Assembly: GCF_000820705.1 (NCBI RefSeq)
Contig: NZ_CCXI01000132.1
Coordinates: 1-45,443, forward strand
Source of the DNA: Clostridium polynesiense
GTDB taxonomy: Bacteria; Bacillota; Clostridia; Clostridiales; Clostridiaceae
DNA: 45,443 nt
Direction: 5' to 3'
Part shown: positions 23,083 to 31,400 of the stretch, in pieces
Layout: every line of letters begins with the position of its first letter
Position numbering within the stretch: position 1 is the stretch's first letter
Translations under genes and position numbers: made by a program
The notes under the pieces: model-generated
Seen by the model: the letters and a program-made list of their open reading frames with translations, nothing else
The model's database searches: none
Told to the model about the DNA's origin: nothing

Positions 23083-25182
23083 TTAAAGCTCTTTAACCTT
23101 TAAATCTCCGAACAGACTTCTTCCTAAGGAGTATTTAGCGTATCCTACCATACCATAAGAAATTAAATTATCAAAAACCTCCAGAACCTTCTCCTGATTT
23201 ATGCTTAGTTGGAGCATACTGCCCTTTAATATAAACTCAAATTCATATTCCTTTCCAAACTCCCAGTTATATTCCGTTTTTGCCAAGATCTTTAATCCCT
23301 TATAATTAACCAATATCGCAGCCTCATTTTCTCCTATGAATCCTGCATAATAACCTCTTAGTGCTCCCTGTACCCTTCCGCTTATTAAGTGGCTTGTACC
23401 GTTTTGAGGTATAACGGAACCATTTATTTTAACATCCTCTGTAAAATAATTACCTGTTACCGCTTCTGCATGATTAACAGTTATAGACTCCATGCGGCCT
23501 TCTTCTATATTCCACGAACCATGGTTATGAGAAAAGGGAGTTATTGAAGCAAACTCTTTTTTCTGCTTTGAAATTTTAATATCATAATCTGCCTTACCCT
23601 TAACTTTAAATTCATCTATATAAAGTATTCCTAAGTCCTTATATTTTCCCGGTGAATTACCCTCAAGAACTATTCCTATTTCGTCAATCACAGCACCTTC
23701 CATATTAGGTATTATGAATTTAATTTCTCTCCATCCTTCTTCATTTATTACCATTCCGTCTAAAAGTATATCTTCTTTTGTTGTGCTGTTCCTGACATAA
23801 GGTGATATATAAATGCTTTCCCCATTCCACCTTTCCGCATAAACAAACATGGAAACCTCCTGACCTGAATAAGCAGTTGGCGAAAATACAGGCATGTATC
23901 TTTCATCGCTGAAATCGGTTCTTCTATAAAAAGGCTTATAAAATATCTTACATTTCTTTCCTCTCTCCATTCTGTCGAAGAGAACCGCTAGAGATCCTTG
24001 TCCCTTATACGCTTTATCTCTGGAATTCTTTATAGAACAATAAAAATCATCGGATACCCTAAAGTTATGGGTAGAACCCTTTAGTTCAAAGTCAAAATGT
24101 ATTTCTCCCTGTTTAAAACTTTCTTTTAAATAATCAGGCACCTCTTCTTCTGCAAGCTTATAGCCAAGTATAGCAAGCTCTTTTGAATAGCTTGGGATAT
24201 CTAAAATATTAAGATATCCTGATATTCCTGATAATACCACTGAATCATTTATAGGACTTCTGTAGCATTCTTTAATTCCTTCTAATCCACAGGCTACTCC
24301 CATTATAGTTCCTACATTTCCTGCATTACAGTCAGTGTCCCAGCCACACATGGTAGCAATTTCAACGGTTCTGTTAAAGTCTCCTTCACCATATAATAAA
24401 GCTAATACACACACCCCTGCGTTAGGGATAATATGACAAACACCTCTATACTTGTCATATCCCCAATTATCCTGTAAATACTTCATGCATTTTCTAAAAT
24501 CCTCAGGATTATCTTTATAAAAGCTTATAACAGCCTCTGTTACTTTGCTATAGGCGGATTCTTTAGGAATAACCTTAAGGCCTGCTTCAATTATTTTTAG
24601 CGGATTCTTTTCTGTGAAACCCTTTGAAATGCACGCCGCCATAAATCTTGCTCCATTTAAACCCTCTCCGTCATGAGAGACGCTTGCTGCTGCCATGGCA
24701 TAATCTGCTGCTTTTTCAATATTATTAGGCCAAATTAATCCCCAGGTATCAATAAATATTTGTCCACCTATCTGCTCAGCTAGAATTATTCCATTTTGCT
24801 CAATAGATCCTGATTTCGGTGCCTGGATACCATTAAGAAGATTTAGATATGCAGTGTGCTCTGTGCTGGTGCCGTAGCCTCCCCACCAAAACATTCCTAC
24901 ACCTTCTCTTGCATAATTCAGCCAGGCATCAGCTACATGTTCAGCCTTTAGACCATCTTTTTGGTTTTCATCATACATTGCCCTCAAAAAATAAACAGGT
25001 CCGTTAACATCATCATCTGCGGCAAAATTAATAAAAGACTTAACGTAATTTGTAATATCTCCATATGTTCTTTCTATTCTTTCATAAGTCCAGATAGTTG
25101 GCTCTACAGGAGCACCTAATCTTATTCCAATATTCATTCCTATAAAACCAGCATAAACTTTTTCTATATAATCATGTTGCAT
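23083..25182 (-). CDS. ADP-ribosylglycohydrolase-family enzyme with C-terminal beta domains
   Basis: 699 residues. An N-terminal ADP-ribosylglycohydrolase domain (about 1-345) has the metal motifs ADDDVNGPVYFL (about 55-66) and CGWDTDCNAGNVGTI (about 279-293). Two beta-rich regions follow (about 355-525 and 530-699), the second resembling LamG/concanavalin-like or 3-keto-disaccharide-hydrolase-like jelly rolls that often bind sugars. There is no signal peptide, so it should be cytoplasmic. Family proteins usually have 250-350 residues, so this fusion is unusual. Its place right after a binding-protein gene suggests it hydrolyses the imported compound. The ATG follows AAAGGAG by nine bases. 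Confidence 0.85.
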   Translation of the reverse strand: MQHDYIEKVYAGFIGMNIGIRLGAPVEPTIWTYERIERTYGDITNYVKSFINFAADDDVNGPVYFLRAMYDENQKDGLKAEHVADAWLNYAREGVGMFWWGGYGTSTEHTAYLNLLNGIQAPKSGSIEQNGIILAEQIGGQIFIDTWGLIWPNNIEKAADYAMAAASVSHDGEGLNGARFMAACISKGFTEKNPLKIIEAGLKVIPKESAYSKVTEAVISFYKDNPEDFRKCMKYLQDNWGYDKYRGVCHIIPNAGVCVLALLYGEGDFNRTVEIATMCGWDTDCNAGNVGTIMGVACGLEGIKECYRSPINDSVVLSGISGYLNILDIPSYSKELAILGYKLAEEEVPDYLKESFKQGEIHFDFELKGSTHNFRVSDDFYCSIKNSRDKAYKGQGSLAVLFDRMERGKKCKIFYKPFYRRTDFSDERYMPVFSPTAYSGQEVSMFVYAERWNGESIYISPYVRNSTTKEDILLDGMVINEEGWREIKFIIPNMEGAVIDEIGIVLEGNSPGKYKDLGILYIDEFKVKGKADYDIKISKQKKEFASITPFSHNHGSWNIEEGRMESITVNHAEAVTGNYFTEDVKINGSVIPQNGTSHLISGRVQGALRGYYAGFIGENEAAILVNYKGLKILAKTEYNWEFGKEYEFEFILKGSMLQLSINQEKVLEVFDNLISYGMVGYAKYSLGRSLFGDLKVKEL

Positions 25183-25204
25183 ACTCTGCAGCTCCTTTTT
25201 TTAA

Positions 25205-25228
25205 AAGCGGCAATATAACTTGCCGCTT
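25205..25228 (-). promoter_or_regulatory. Intra-operon hairpin after the binding-protein gene
   Basis: AAGCGGCAA/TTGCCGCTT, nine perfect pairs around a 6-base loop, followed on the minus strand by only four U residues and then the binding site of the next gene. Such hairpins after binding-protein genes commonly protect the upstream mRNA and reduce read-through, raising the ratio of binding protein to enzymes. Confidence 0.65.
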
Positions 25229-25237
25229 AATGTTATC

Positions 25238-26707
25238 TTATTTTCCCAGCTTTTCTTCTAAATATGCTGAGAATTCATTTCCTCCAGCTTCATTCCATTT
25301 TTTAACAAACTCATCGAAGGAACTTATTGGCTTAACACCCCTTATAATGTCGGAAGCATACTCTTTATATACAGCTCTCATAGCATCCCATTGAGGAGTA
25401 AGTTCAGCAGGTATTATAACATTTACATCCTGCTTATAATATTTTTTTGCTTCTTCAAGAGAATTAAGGGCTGGCTTAGCCATTATAGGTTCAGCTAGTG
25501 CAGGTTGAGGTTCGAATTTATTAATAGTCTCGAAGAATCTAGGCCACCATTCTTTAAACTTATCTGTATAAACTATTTTCCCATCTTTTTCTGTATAATG
25601 AACATCCTTAATTCCCAGCTTATCAAGCTTCATACCTTCCGGACCTGCCATGAAATCAAGAACAGCAAAGGCAGCTTCTTTAACTTTTGATTGGGAATTT
25701 ATAGCAAAACCTCTTGATTCTTTTGTAACATCAACAGATTGATAACCCTGAGAAACACCTTTCGCCGGAGGAAGTACTACCAGCTCAGCACCCTTTCCTT
25801 GAGTCTGAATCATTTTATTATTATATATATCTATAACTTTTCCTGCAGTAGCAGCTACAAAAGCAGATTGTCCTTCATAGAAGGATTTCTCCATAGCATC
25901 CCACTTCTTAGTTATATATTCAGGATCTATTAATCCTTGTTTATATAGATCAGCGTAATATTCAAGCTTGTCTTTTTCAAATTTAGTTGCTTTAGAGAAT
26001 ACCCATTTATTATCTTCTTTAATTACCGTTGCAGTAACTCCAAAAGCATGATTAAATACACTATCTAATCTTGTCAAATCACCATCTGCGGTTATAGCAT
26101 ATTTCGCTAATTTTTTATCTACTATTTCCTTAAACATCTTTTCATAATTTTCTGCTGTTGGGTTTTCAACAACATCTTTATAGCTATCAAGCTTATCCGC
26201 TATATCTTTTCTCATAACAGGTGTACTTACTCTGGCAGCTGCAGGCCATAATAGATAAGGATAGTTTTTAAGCTTTTCAGTAGTATGGTTTTCAAGAATA
26301 TTTTTTAGATTTTTAGATTTTTCAATATATGGAGTTAGGTCTTCTAACATACCATCATTTGAAATAGGTATGTCTCCTCCTTGAAAGTAGATTATATCCG
26401 GGGAAATCTGTCCTGTTCTAAAAGCTAAAGGCACAGCCTCAGCATAAGCTCCTGCAGGTGGTTCCAGATATTCTATTTTCACAAATTTTTCTTCTTTTGC
26501 AAGCCCTGCTTCAATCTGCTCCACCAGCTTTTTAACATCCTCTTCCTTAGGACTAACATCCTTGGTTATGATAGAGACCTTTACAGGATTATCTTTAGTA
26601 CCAATTTTTTCTGCACTTCCGGGAGTTTCTGCAGGAGTTTTTCCGCACCCTGCAGCTAAAGTTAAGGACATAATAGAAACTAAAAAAACAGACATAAATT
26701 TTTTCAT
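25238..26707 (-). CDS. Extracellular solute-binding lipoprotein of a carbohydrate-type ABC importer
   Basis: 489 residues. Lipoprotein signal MKKFMSVFLVSIMSLTLAAGC with lipobox LAAGC, then a Pro/Glu linker. The mature protein is a family 1 (LplA/YtcQ-like) binding protein, with PDIIYFQGGDIP near the first ligand-contact strand and KEAAFAVLDFMAGPEGMK typical of sugar-binding members. It should be anchored on the outer membrane face and deliver ligand to the two permeases encoded just upstream. The length (LplA group, about 500 residues) suggests oligosaccharide or complex glycoside ligands. The ATG follows AGGAGGAA. A hairpin follows the gene. Confidence 0.92.
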   Translation of the reverse strand: MKKFMSVFLVSIMSLTLAAGCGKTPAETPGSAEKIGTKDNPVKVSIITKDVSPKEEDVKKLVEQIEAGLAKEEKFVKIEYLEPPAGAYAEAVPLAFRTGQISPDIIYFQGGDIPISNDGMLEDLTPYIEKSKNLKNILENHTTEKLKNYPYLLWPAAARVSTPVMRKDIADKLDSYKDVVENPTAENYEKMFKEIVDKKLAKYAITADGDLTRLDSVFNHAFGVTATVIKEDNKWVFSKATKFEKDKLEYYADLYKQGLIDPEYITKKWDAMEKSFYEGQSAFVAATAGKVIDIYNNKMIQTQGKGAELVVLPPAKGVSQGYQSVDVTKESRGFAINSQSKVKEAAFAVLDFMAGPEGMKLDKLGIKDVHYTEKDGKIVYTDKFKEWWPRFFETINKFEPQPALAEPIMAKPALNSLEEAKKYYKQDVNVIIPAELTPQWDAMRAVYKEYASDIIRGVKPISSFDEFVKKWNEAGGNEFSAYLEEKLGK

Positions 26708-26732
26708 TATATTTCCTCCTTAATTTTTACTT

Positions 26733-27623
26733 TTATTCTTTTATTCCCCCAGCCATTACATCTCCAGCATAGTATTTAAGCACCAGCGGATAAAGTATCA
26801 GTATGGGTATGATTGCCACAATTATAGTGGCGTACTTTAATGCATTATAGTCAAGCTTTGCAAGTTCATTGTAGTTTAGGATGTTTTGAGCTCCTATTAT
26901 TGAAACAGTGTCATCTAAAACTATAAACTGTCTTAATATTACCTGCAGTGTGGTCTTTTTTGCACTTCCTATATAAATACTTGCTTTAAAATACTCATTC
27001 CATCTCAGCACAGCATAAAACATAGTTATAGTTGCAATACCTGCTTTAGATAAAGGAAAAACTACTTTAAAAAGAAGATTTAAATGTCCGCAGCCGTCTA
27101 TCTCAGCAGCCTCAAACATTTCCTGAGGAATTTCATTGAAAAATCTCATCATAATTATTAAATAATATACATTTACAGCATTAACCAATATAACAGACCA
27201 CTGGCTTCCCATGAGACCTAAATCCTTAATTACTAGATATTCAGGTACTATTCCAGGATCAAACAGCATCATAAATATCAGAAATACCATTAAAACCTTC
27301 TTAAAAACTAACTTTGGTCTTGTCAAAACATAAGCTGCTGTGGTAGTTAGCAACATGTTAATCGCTGTTCCTACAACGGTTATAAATATAGAATTGAGAA
27401 GGGACGGTAATAAAACCGGATGACTTAGTATTACTTTGTAATTTAATAAACTTAGATTTCTTGGTAAAATCTCCAATCCTGACATTTTTGCAGAAACTGA
27501 AGAGTCGGATAAAGAAATTGCCAGAATATTAAGCAGCGGTATTATCATGGTTAATGTTATAAATGTAAAAATAATAATTATAATAATCTGATAAAAACTG
27601 AACTTATCTTTTAACTTCTTCAC
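26733..27623 (-). CDS. Carbohydrate-type ABC transporter permease, LplC/YtcP-like
   Basis: 296 residues, six transmembrane helices, with the cytoplasmic EAA loop EMFEAAEIDGCGHLNLLFKVVFPLSKAGI at about 182-210 that contacts the ATPase. The C-terminal YYAGDVMAGGIKE is typical of the LplC/YtcP group. The start is GTG; the upstream permease stop lies one base before it and GGAG is nine bases upstream. No ATPase gene is present in the operon. Confidence 0.92.
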   Translation of the reverse strand: MKKLKDKFSFYQIIIIIIFTFITLTMIIPLLNILAISLSDSSVSAKMSGLEILPRNLSLLNYKVILSHPVLLPSLLNSIFITVVGTAINMLLTTTAAYVLTRPKLVFKKVLMVFLIFMMLFDPGIVPEYLVIKDLGLMGSQWSVILVNAVNVYYLIIMMRFFNEIPQEMFEAAEIDGCGHLNLLFKVVFPLSKAGIATITMFYAVLRWNEYFKASIYIGSAKKTTLQVILRQFIVLDDTVSIIGAQNILNYNELAKLDYNALKYATIIVAIIPILILYPLVLKYYAGDVMAGGIKE

Positions 27624-27624
27624 C

Positions 27625-28536
27625 CTACCAAACTCCTTTACCTGTTAACTTTTTGGACCCTAAATGTGTAAACAGTACTAAAACAACTCCTACTATTCCT
27701 TTAATAACTCCTACTGCCGTTCCCAAGGAATACTGTCCATTTATTAATCCTATCCTGTATATATAAGTATCAAGAATGTCTATTTTACTGTTAACAGCAT
27801 CATTAGTGAAGTTTAGCACCTGATCAAATCCAGCATTTAAGAAGAATCCTAAATTTAATATAAACATTGTTACCATAGGAACCACAAGAGCAGGAATAAT
27901 AATATATTTAATTATGCTGAATCTATTTGCACCATCTATAGTTGCTGCTTCATAGATGCTTGGACTAATTGATATGATTGCAGCGTAGTATATGATGGAA
28001 TCCCATCCTATACTTCTCCATGCCTCAGAAAACAAAAGGACCCATCTTATAGTATCTTTATTAGTCATAAAACTCACAGAAGGTATATTAAATATCCCCA
28101 GTATTTGATTTACTGCTCCGCTGGAAGGAGATAGGAAGGATATCCAAATCCCTGCTATAACAACCCAGGATAAGAAGTGCGGCAAAAAGGATACTATCTG
28201 TACATATTTTCTGAAAAATGTGCTTTTTATCTCAGCAAGAAGAATTGCAAATAACACCACAAAAGGAAACAGCAGCACGTATTTCATAAAGCTTATTATA
28301 AGAGTATTGGTTAAAATTATTTTTATAGAGGGAGATTTAAATATTAGGTTAAAGTATTTCAACCCCACAAATTTCCACGGTCCAACTGCTTTATAATCAT
28401 AAAAAGCTAATTTCATATTTAATATAGGCCATAATCTGAATATAAAAAAGTACACTAAGGTAGGAGCTATAAGAAGATATAAAATCTTATCTTTTTTTAT
28501 TTGATTTATCTTTTTCTTTACGCCTCTGATTTCCAC
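27625..28536 (-). CDS. Carbohydrate-type ABC transporter permease, LplB/YteP-like
   Basis: 303 residues, six transmembrane helices, with a short basic N-terminus (KKKINQIKKDK) and the EAA loop SIYEAATIDGANRFSIIKYIIIPAL at about 195-220. FRLWPILNMKLAFYDY and VGLKYFNLIF are hallmarks of the LplB/YteP group that partners LplC-type permeases. The start is probably GTG, following GAGGAGG by about five bases. It pairs with the next permease to form the channel. Confidence 0.92.
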   Translation of the reverse strand: MEIRGVKKKINQIKKDKILYLLIAPTLVYFFIFRLWPILNMKLAFYDYKAVGPWKFVGLKYFNLIFKSPSIKIILTNTLIISFMKYVLLFPFVVLFAILLAEIKSTFFRKYVQIVSFLPHFLSWVVIAGIWISFLSPSSGAVNQILGIFNIPSVSFMTNKDTIRWVLLFSEAWRSIGWDSIIYYAAIISISPSIYEAATIDGANRFSIIKYIIIPALVVPMVTMFILNLGFFLNAGFDQVLNFTNDAVNSKIDILDTYIYRIGLINGQYSLGTAVGVIKGIVGVVLVLFTHLGSKKLTGKGVW

Positions 28537-28551
28537 TGCAAACCTCCTCTT

Positions 28552-28863
28552 TTAAGGTATTAAAATATCAAAAAGCGGTGCATGCTGCTGAGCTCCATAT
28601 ACGTCTCTATCACCGGCTGTACCGGAAGATATTCGCCTGTTAAAGGTTATCTTAATTCCTAATCCTTTATCAAAGAAAACCAATTCAGTAATATCTTTTT
28701 CATCTAATCTATATAGTTCTGCAACGCTTTTTACAGTAATTTTATTAGAATCTACCACTCTCTTGTAACCAGGATAATCTTTGAAAAGGATGTCTAGTGT
28801 AATAGAAAAAGGGCCGCTGTTTTTACTTCTCAAAACCTTTGCCAGTTCCACTAATTTATCCAT
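28552..28863 (-). CDS. DUF4387-family protein
   Basis: 103 residues, cytoplasmic, beginning MDKLVELAKVLRSKNSGPF and ending APLFDILIP. The central part has the DUF4387 signatures SKNSGPFSITLDILF, ITVKSVAELYRL and KGLGIKITFNRRISSGTAGDRDVYGAQQ. DUF4387 proteins are usually encoded beside, or fused to, AtuA/DUF1446 proteins, exactly as here; the biochemical role is unknown. The ATG at 28863 follows GGAGG by six bases and overlaps the stop of the AtuA-like gene by 8 bases, which implies coupled translation and probably a complex. Confidence 0.85.
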   Translation of the reverse strand: MDKLVELAKVLRSKNSGPFSITLDILFKDYPGYKRVVDSNKITVKSVAELYRLDEKDITELVFFDKGLGIKITFNRRISSGTAGDRDVYGAQQHAPLFDILIP

Positions 28864-30226
28864 TGTTAACCTCCATGTATTCAATAGGAAATACTTCTCT
28901 TCCATTTTTAACTTTCATTAAATGATAAACGCTAAACTCATACACCGGTCCAAAATCAATATCACTTGGAGAAAAGGGAAACGCAAGATTTCCTGAAGTG
29001 GATTTTCTGCCCTCATATCCATAATGCATAAAGGAAGACCTTACAGCACTGCATATGGCTGAAGCCAGTTCCTGTGTTTTAGCCAAAACTTCAAATAACA
29101 CACCTACTTCTTTTGGAATCTCCTTTGAAGGTTCTAATTCCCCCATAACTCCATTTAATCCATAATTTATAAAGTTTATCCTATAATCCTCAGATGGTAT
29201 TTCAGAAAAATACTCCTTAACTCCGTTAACCACCATAGCTTCTATCTTTTCCACCTTATTTATAAGAAGAGGATCTCTTATACCTGCTACTACAAAGGTT
29301 CTGTATAATACTTTTCTTGCCCCCTCAAGTTTAATGTAATATTCCGGAGTATTGATTATTTTACTGTTTTTTACTCTTACTGTTCTTTCATCTACAGCCT
29401 GGAAATCGCAATCCTTAAGATTCAACTCTATTCCCGGTCCCTTTAAAATGTATGGATGGTCTTTCTCATAGAAGGTATGTGCCGCTACACTGGTAGTGGT
29501 ACATTTTCTTCCGGTATTAGTTGGATATACATAGAAACTATCCTCTTCAATAACCCCCATAATACAATCCTTAGTAGTACCGGGCTCCGCACATAAAGCT
29601 CCACACTCCAGTATTTTACCAAGATGAAAGGATAATGCCGGATCAAAGCCATTAAATATACCTACCGCAGCAAAAGGTGCAGGATCATATGCTCTTCCGC
29701 ATAATATTATTTCCGACTTTTTCTCTAATGCTTCAATTATAGGTTCGATTCCCATTTGGGCTACAATACTGTTTGTTTCGTTAATTATCTCATCATTTAA
29801 TTTGGGTATATTGCTTCCCATATCCAGTATTTCCCCTGATTTATTTGCCCTCTTTACCCTTTCTTTTTCTATATCTGCCCATATTACAGCCATTTTTATA
29901 TTGATTTTCTCTTCTCTTAGTATTTCATTAATAATATCTAAGGTCCAGTCGGTATGGACTCTGGCACCTGAACCTCCAGCAGACCCTATAATAAGAGGAA
30001 TATTCAATTTCCTGCTTCCCTTGATTAACAAGAGAAGATCTTTTTTGCATGCCATTCTGCTTACTATAGATACTCCAGCACCCAGCTTATGCGGACCTGC
30101 ATCCGTTGATCCTGCGTCAACCACTATAGCATGAGGCTTGTCTCTTAAACCGTTTTCAAAGGATTCTATAGGAAATCCATATCCTAATATTCCACAAGGA
30201 GAGAAAATCTTTATCTGCTTATTCAT
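28856..30226 (-). CDS. AtuA-family protein (DUF1446, acyclic terpene utilisation type)
   Basis: 456 residues, cytoplasmic. N-terminal ILGYGFPIESF followed by AIVVDAGSTDAGPHKLG (about 35-51), IIGSAGGSGARVHTDW (about 80-95), ILCGRAYDPAPFAA (about 170-183) and a Gly/Cys-rich ILECGALCAEPGTTKDC segment are signatures of the DUF1446/AtuA family. The founding member lies in the Pseudomonas citronellol/geraniol gene cluster, yet its reaction is unknown; the glycine-rich motifs suggest nucleotide or CoA binding (inference). The start is ATG at 30226 after GGGGGG, overlapping the regulator stop by 8 bases. No acyl-CoA carboxylase is nearby, so a terpene role is not supported here. Confidence 0.87.
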   Translation of the reverse strand: MNKQIKIFSPCGILGYGFPIESFENGLRDKPHAIVVDAGSTDAGPHKLGAGVSIVSRMACKKDLLLLIKGSRKLNIPLIIGSAGGSGARVHTDWTLDIINEILREEKINIKMAVIWADIEKERVKRANKSGEILDMGSNIPKLNDEIINETNSIVAQMGIEPIIEALEKKSEIILCGRAYDPAPFAAVGIFNGFDPALSFHLGKILECGALCAEPGTTKDCIMGVIEEDSFYVYPTNTGRKCTTTSVAAHTFYEKDHPYILKGPGIELNLKDCDFQAVDERTVRVKNSKIINTPEYYIKLEGARKVLYRTFVVAGIRDPLLINKVEKIEAMVVNGVKEYFSEIPSEDYRINFINYGLNGVMGELEPSKEIPKEVGVLFEVLAKTQELASAICSAVRSSFMHYGYEGRKSTSGNLAFPFSPSDIDFGPVYEFSVYHLMKVKNGREVFPIEYMEVNNG

Positions 30227-30920
30227 TATTGCCCCCCTTTGTAATATCATTCTTACTTATTATTTCTCTGACTTTTCTTAAATGATAGGTCAGAGCCTCT
30301 TTTGCCATCTTAACGTTCCTGCTGTATATTGCATTAATAAGGCTCTTATGCTCATCAATTATTTCCTGTTTTCTTTCTGCCTTTTTATTGCTCTTTTCTC
30401 CAAGCTCTTCAATTAAACCATAATAGTTATCAATAAAGTTTATTAATAGTATATTTTTAGAGAGCTCCGCTATTTTTAAATGAAAATTATAATCCATAAT
30501 ATTGTAGTTTTTATCATCAATATTAATGCTGTTTAAATAATCTTTAATCTTAATTATTTCTTCATCCCTTGCTCTTTCAATAGCTAACTCAACAGTTCTT
30601 AATTCTAAAGCTTCTCTAACCTCGATTAAATCCATATAAGTAGCATCCTTGAGAGATTCAGTGATTGATTGGTTGGCCTTTTTGTAATCCCCTAATTCTC
30701 TTATGTATGTCCCATCTTTTGGCTTTCTGCTGATAAAACCTTGAAATTGTAAAATGGTTAAAGCTTCTCTAAGAATTCCTCTGCTTACCCCCAGCTCATC
30801 AGCAAAAATATTTTCCGGAGGAAGCTTATCACCTGGCTTTAACTCTTCTGCTTCAATTAATTCAATAATCTGTTTTACAACCATCTCAGATAAATTTTGA
30901 GACTTAACTTGTTTAAACAT
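30219..30920 (-). CDS. GntR-family (FadR/FCD subfamily) transcriptional regulator
   Basis: 233 residues. N-terminal winged helix-turn-helix (about 8-72) with LPPENIFADELGVSRGILREALTILQFQGFISRKPKDGTYI, the GntR recognition pattern. The C-terminal all-helical FCD domain (about 80-225) has the metal-binding positions in LIEVREALE, YNFHLKIAELS (His) and DEHKSLINAIY (His), then a final YHLRKVRE (His). Such regulators are released from DNA by small carboxylates or sugar acids. It is the first gene of the operon and overlaps the AtuA-like gene; it probably controls the operon through the palindromes at 30947-31022. The ATG follows GGGAGGAGA. Confidence 0.92.
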   Translation of the reverse strand: MFKQVKSQNLSEMVVKQIIELIEAEELKPGDKLPPENIFADELGVSRGILREALTILQFQGFISRKPKDGTYIRELGDYKKANQSITESLKDATYMDLIEVREALELRTVELAIERARDEEIIKIKDYLNSINIDDKNYNIMDYNFHLKIAELSKNILLINFIDNYYGLIEELGEKSNKKAERKQEIIDEHKSLINAIYSRNVKMAKEALTYHLRKVREIISKNDITKGGNNE

Positions 30921-30946
30921 TTTTCTCCTCCCAAAATACTTATTTT

Positions 30947-31022
30947 ACTGTTATATTGTTATATTGTTTAACAATTAACAGTAAAAAAATATAACGATTT
31001 ACATCGTTTACATTGTTTACAT
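30947..31022. promoter_or_regulatory. Candidate GntR operator region
   Basis: TTGTTTAACAA (30964-30974) matches the FadR-type pattern TNGTNNNACNA and sits inside a longer dyad ACTGTTA...TAACAGT (30947-30953 with 30976-30982). Three 9-base direct repeats ending TTTACAT follow (30996-31022). The region is 27-100 bases upstream of the regulator ATG, where the promoter must lie. Confidence 0.6.
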
Positions 31023-31190
31023 ATAATATAGCACACTTAATTTTCATATACAATAATTATTTTGCATTTTTTCATTTTTATTCCTGCTTATTTTTCTTTG
31101 ACTTTTTTCAAAATTCTGTTATTACTAATTTGATAGTAATATCAAATATTATGAATACGAGGTGAGCAATGTAATAAAATTCTTTAAAGG

Positions 31191-31363
31191 TCATGGGACA
31201 GCTATGTACTTTTTTAGAGTTAACAGTTAGGAACTAGTACTATTTATATGCACAGAGGTTAAAGGCTTAAGTTTTATTTTTTTGTTGTGCCTTTATTTAA
31301 TTTGCCTGTTAAGCTGCAGAGTTTAAGTACTGCAGCTTTATTATTTTTTCTCTCTGTTAACTC
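31191..31363 (+). promoter_or_regulatory. Attenuator-like leader of the ABC-F gene
   Basis: Two 5' segments, CATGGGACAG and GAGTTAACAG (31217-31226), are complementary to CTGTTAACTC (31354-31363) and CTGTCTCATG just downstream. They enclose a terminator (31311-31349) and a smaller AAAGGC/GCCTTT stem. A 14-codon ORF (ATG at 31193) runs through the 5' arm, and an ATG-stop pair lies shortly before it. This layout fits ribosome-mediated attenuation, as found ahead of antibiotic-inducible ABC-F genes. Confidence 0.5.
31311..31349 (+). terminator. Intrinsic terminator in the ABC-F leader
   Basis: AAGCTGCAG/CTGCAGCTT, nine perfect pairs around a 10-base loop, followed by TTATTATTTTTT. It lies about 55 bases before the ABC-F start, so transcription must read through it. 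Confidence 0.75.
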
Positions 31364-31400
31364 CCCTGTCTCATGAGGTCATAGAAAGGTTGATGATTTT

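Noticed and set aside
28856-30226. Terpene-degradation cluster
   Set aside because: The AtuA-like and DUF4387 genes recall the atu cluster, but no acyl-CoA carboxylase, dehydrogenase or hydratase genes are present.
30996-31022. CRISPR-like short repeats
   Set aside because: Only three 9-base repeats directly adjacent to one another, without spacers; treated as a possible operator. No CRISPR array occurs in the window.
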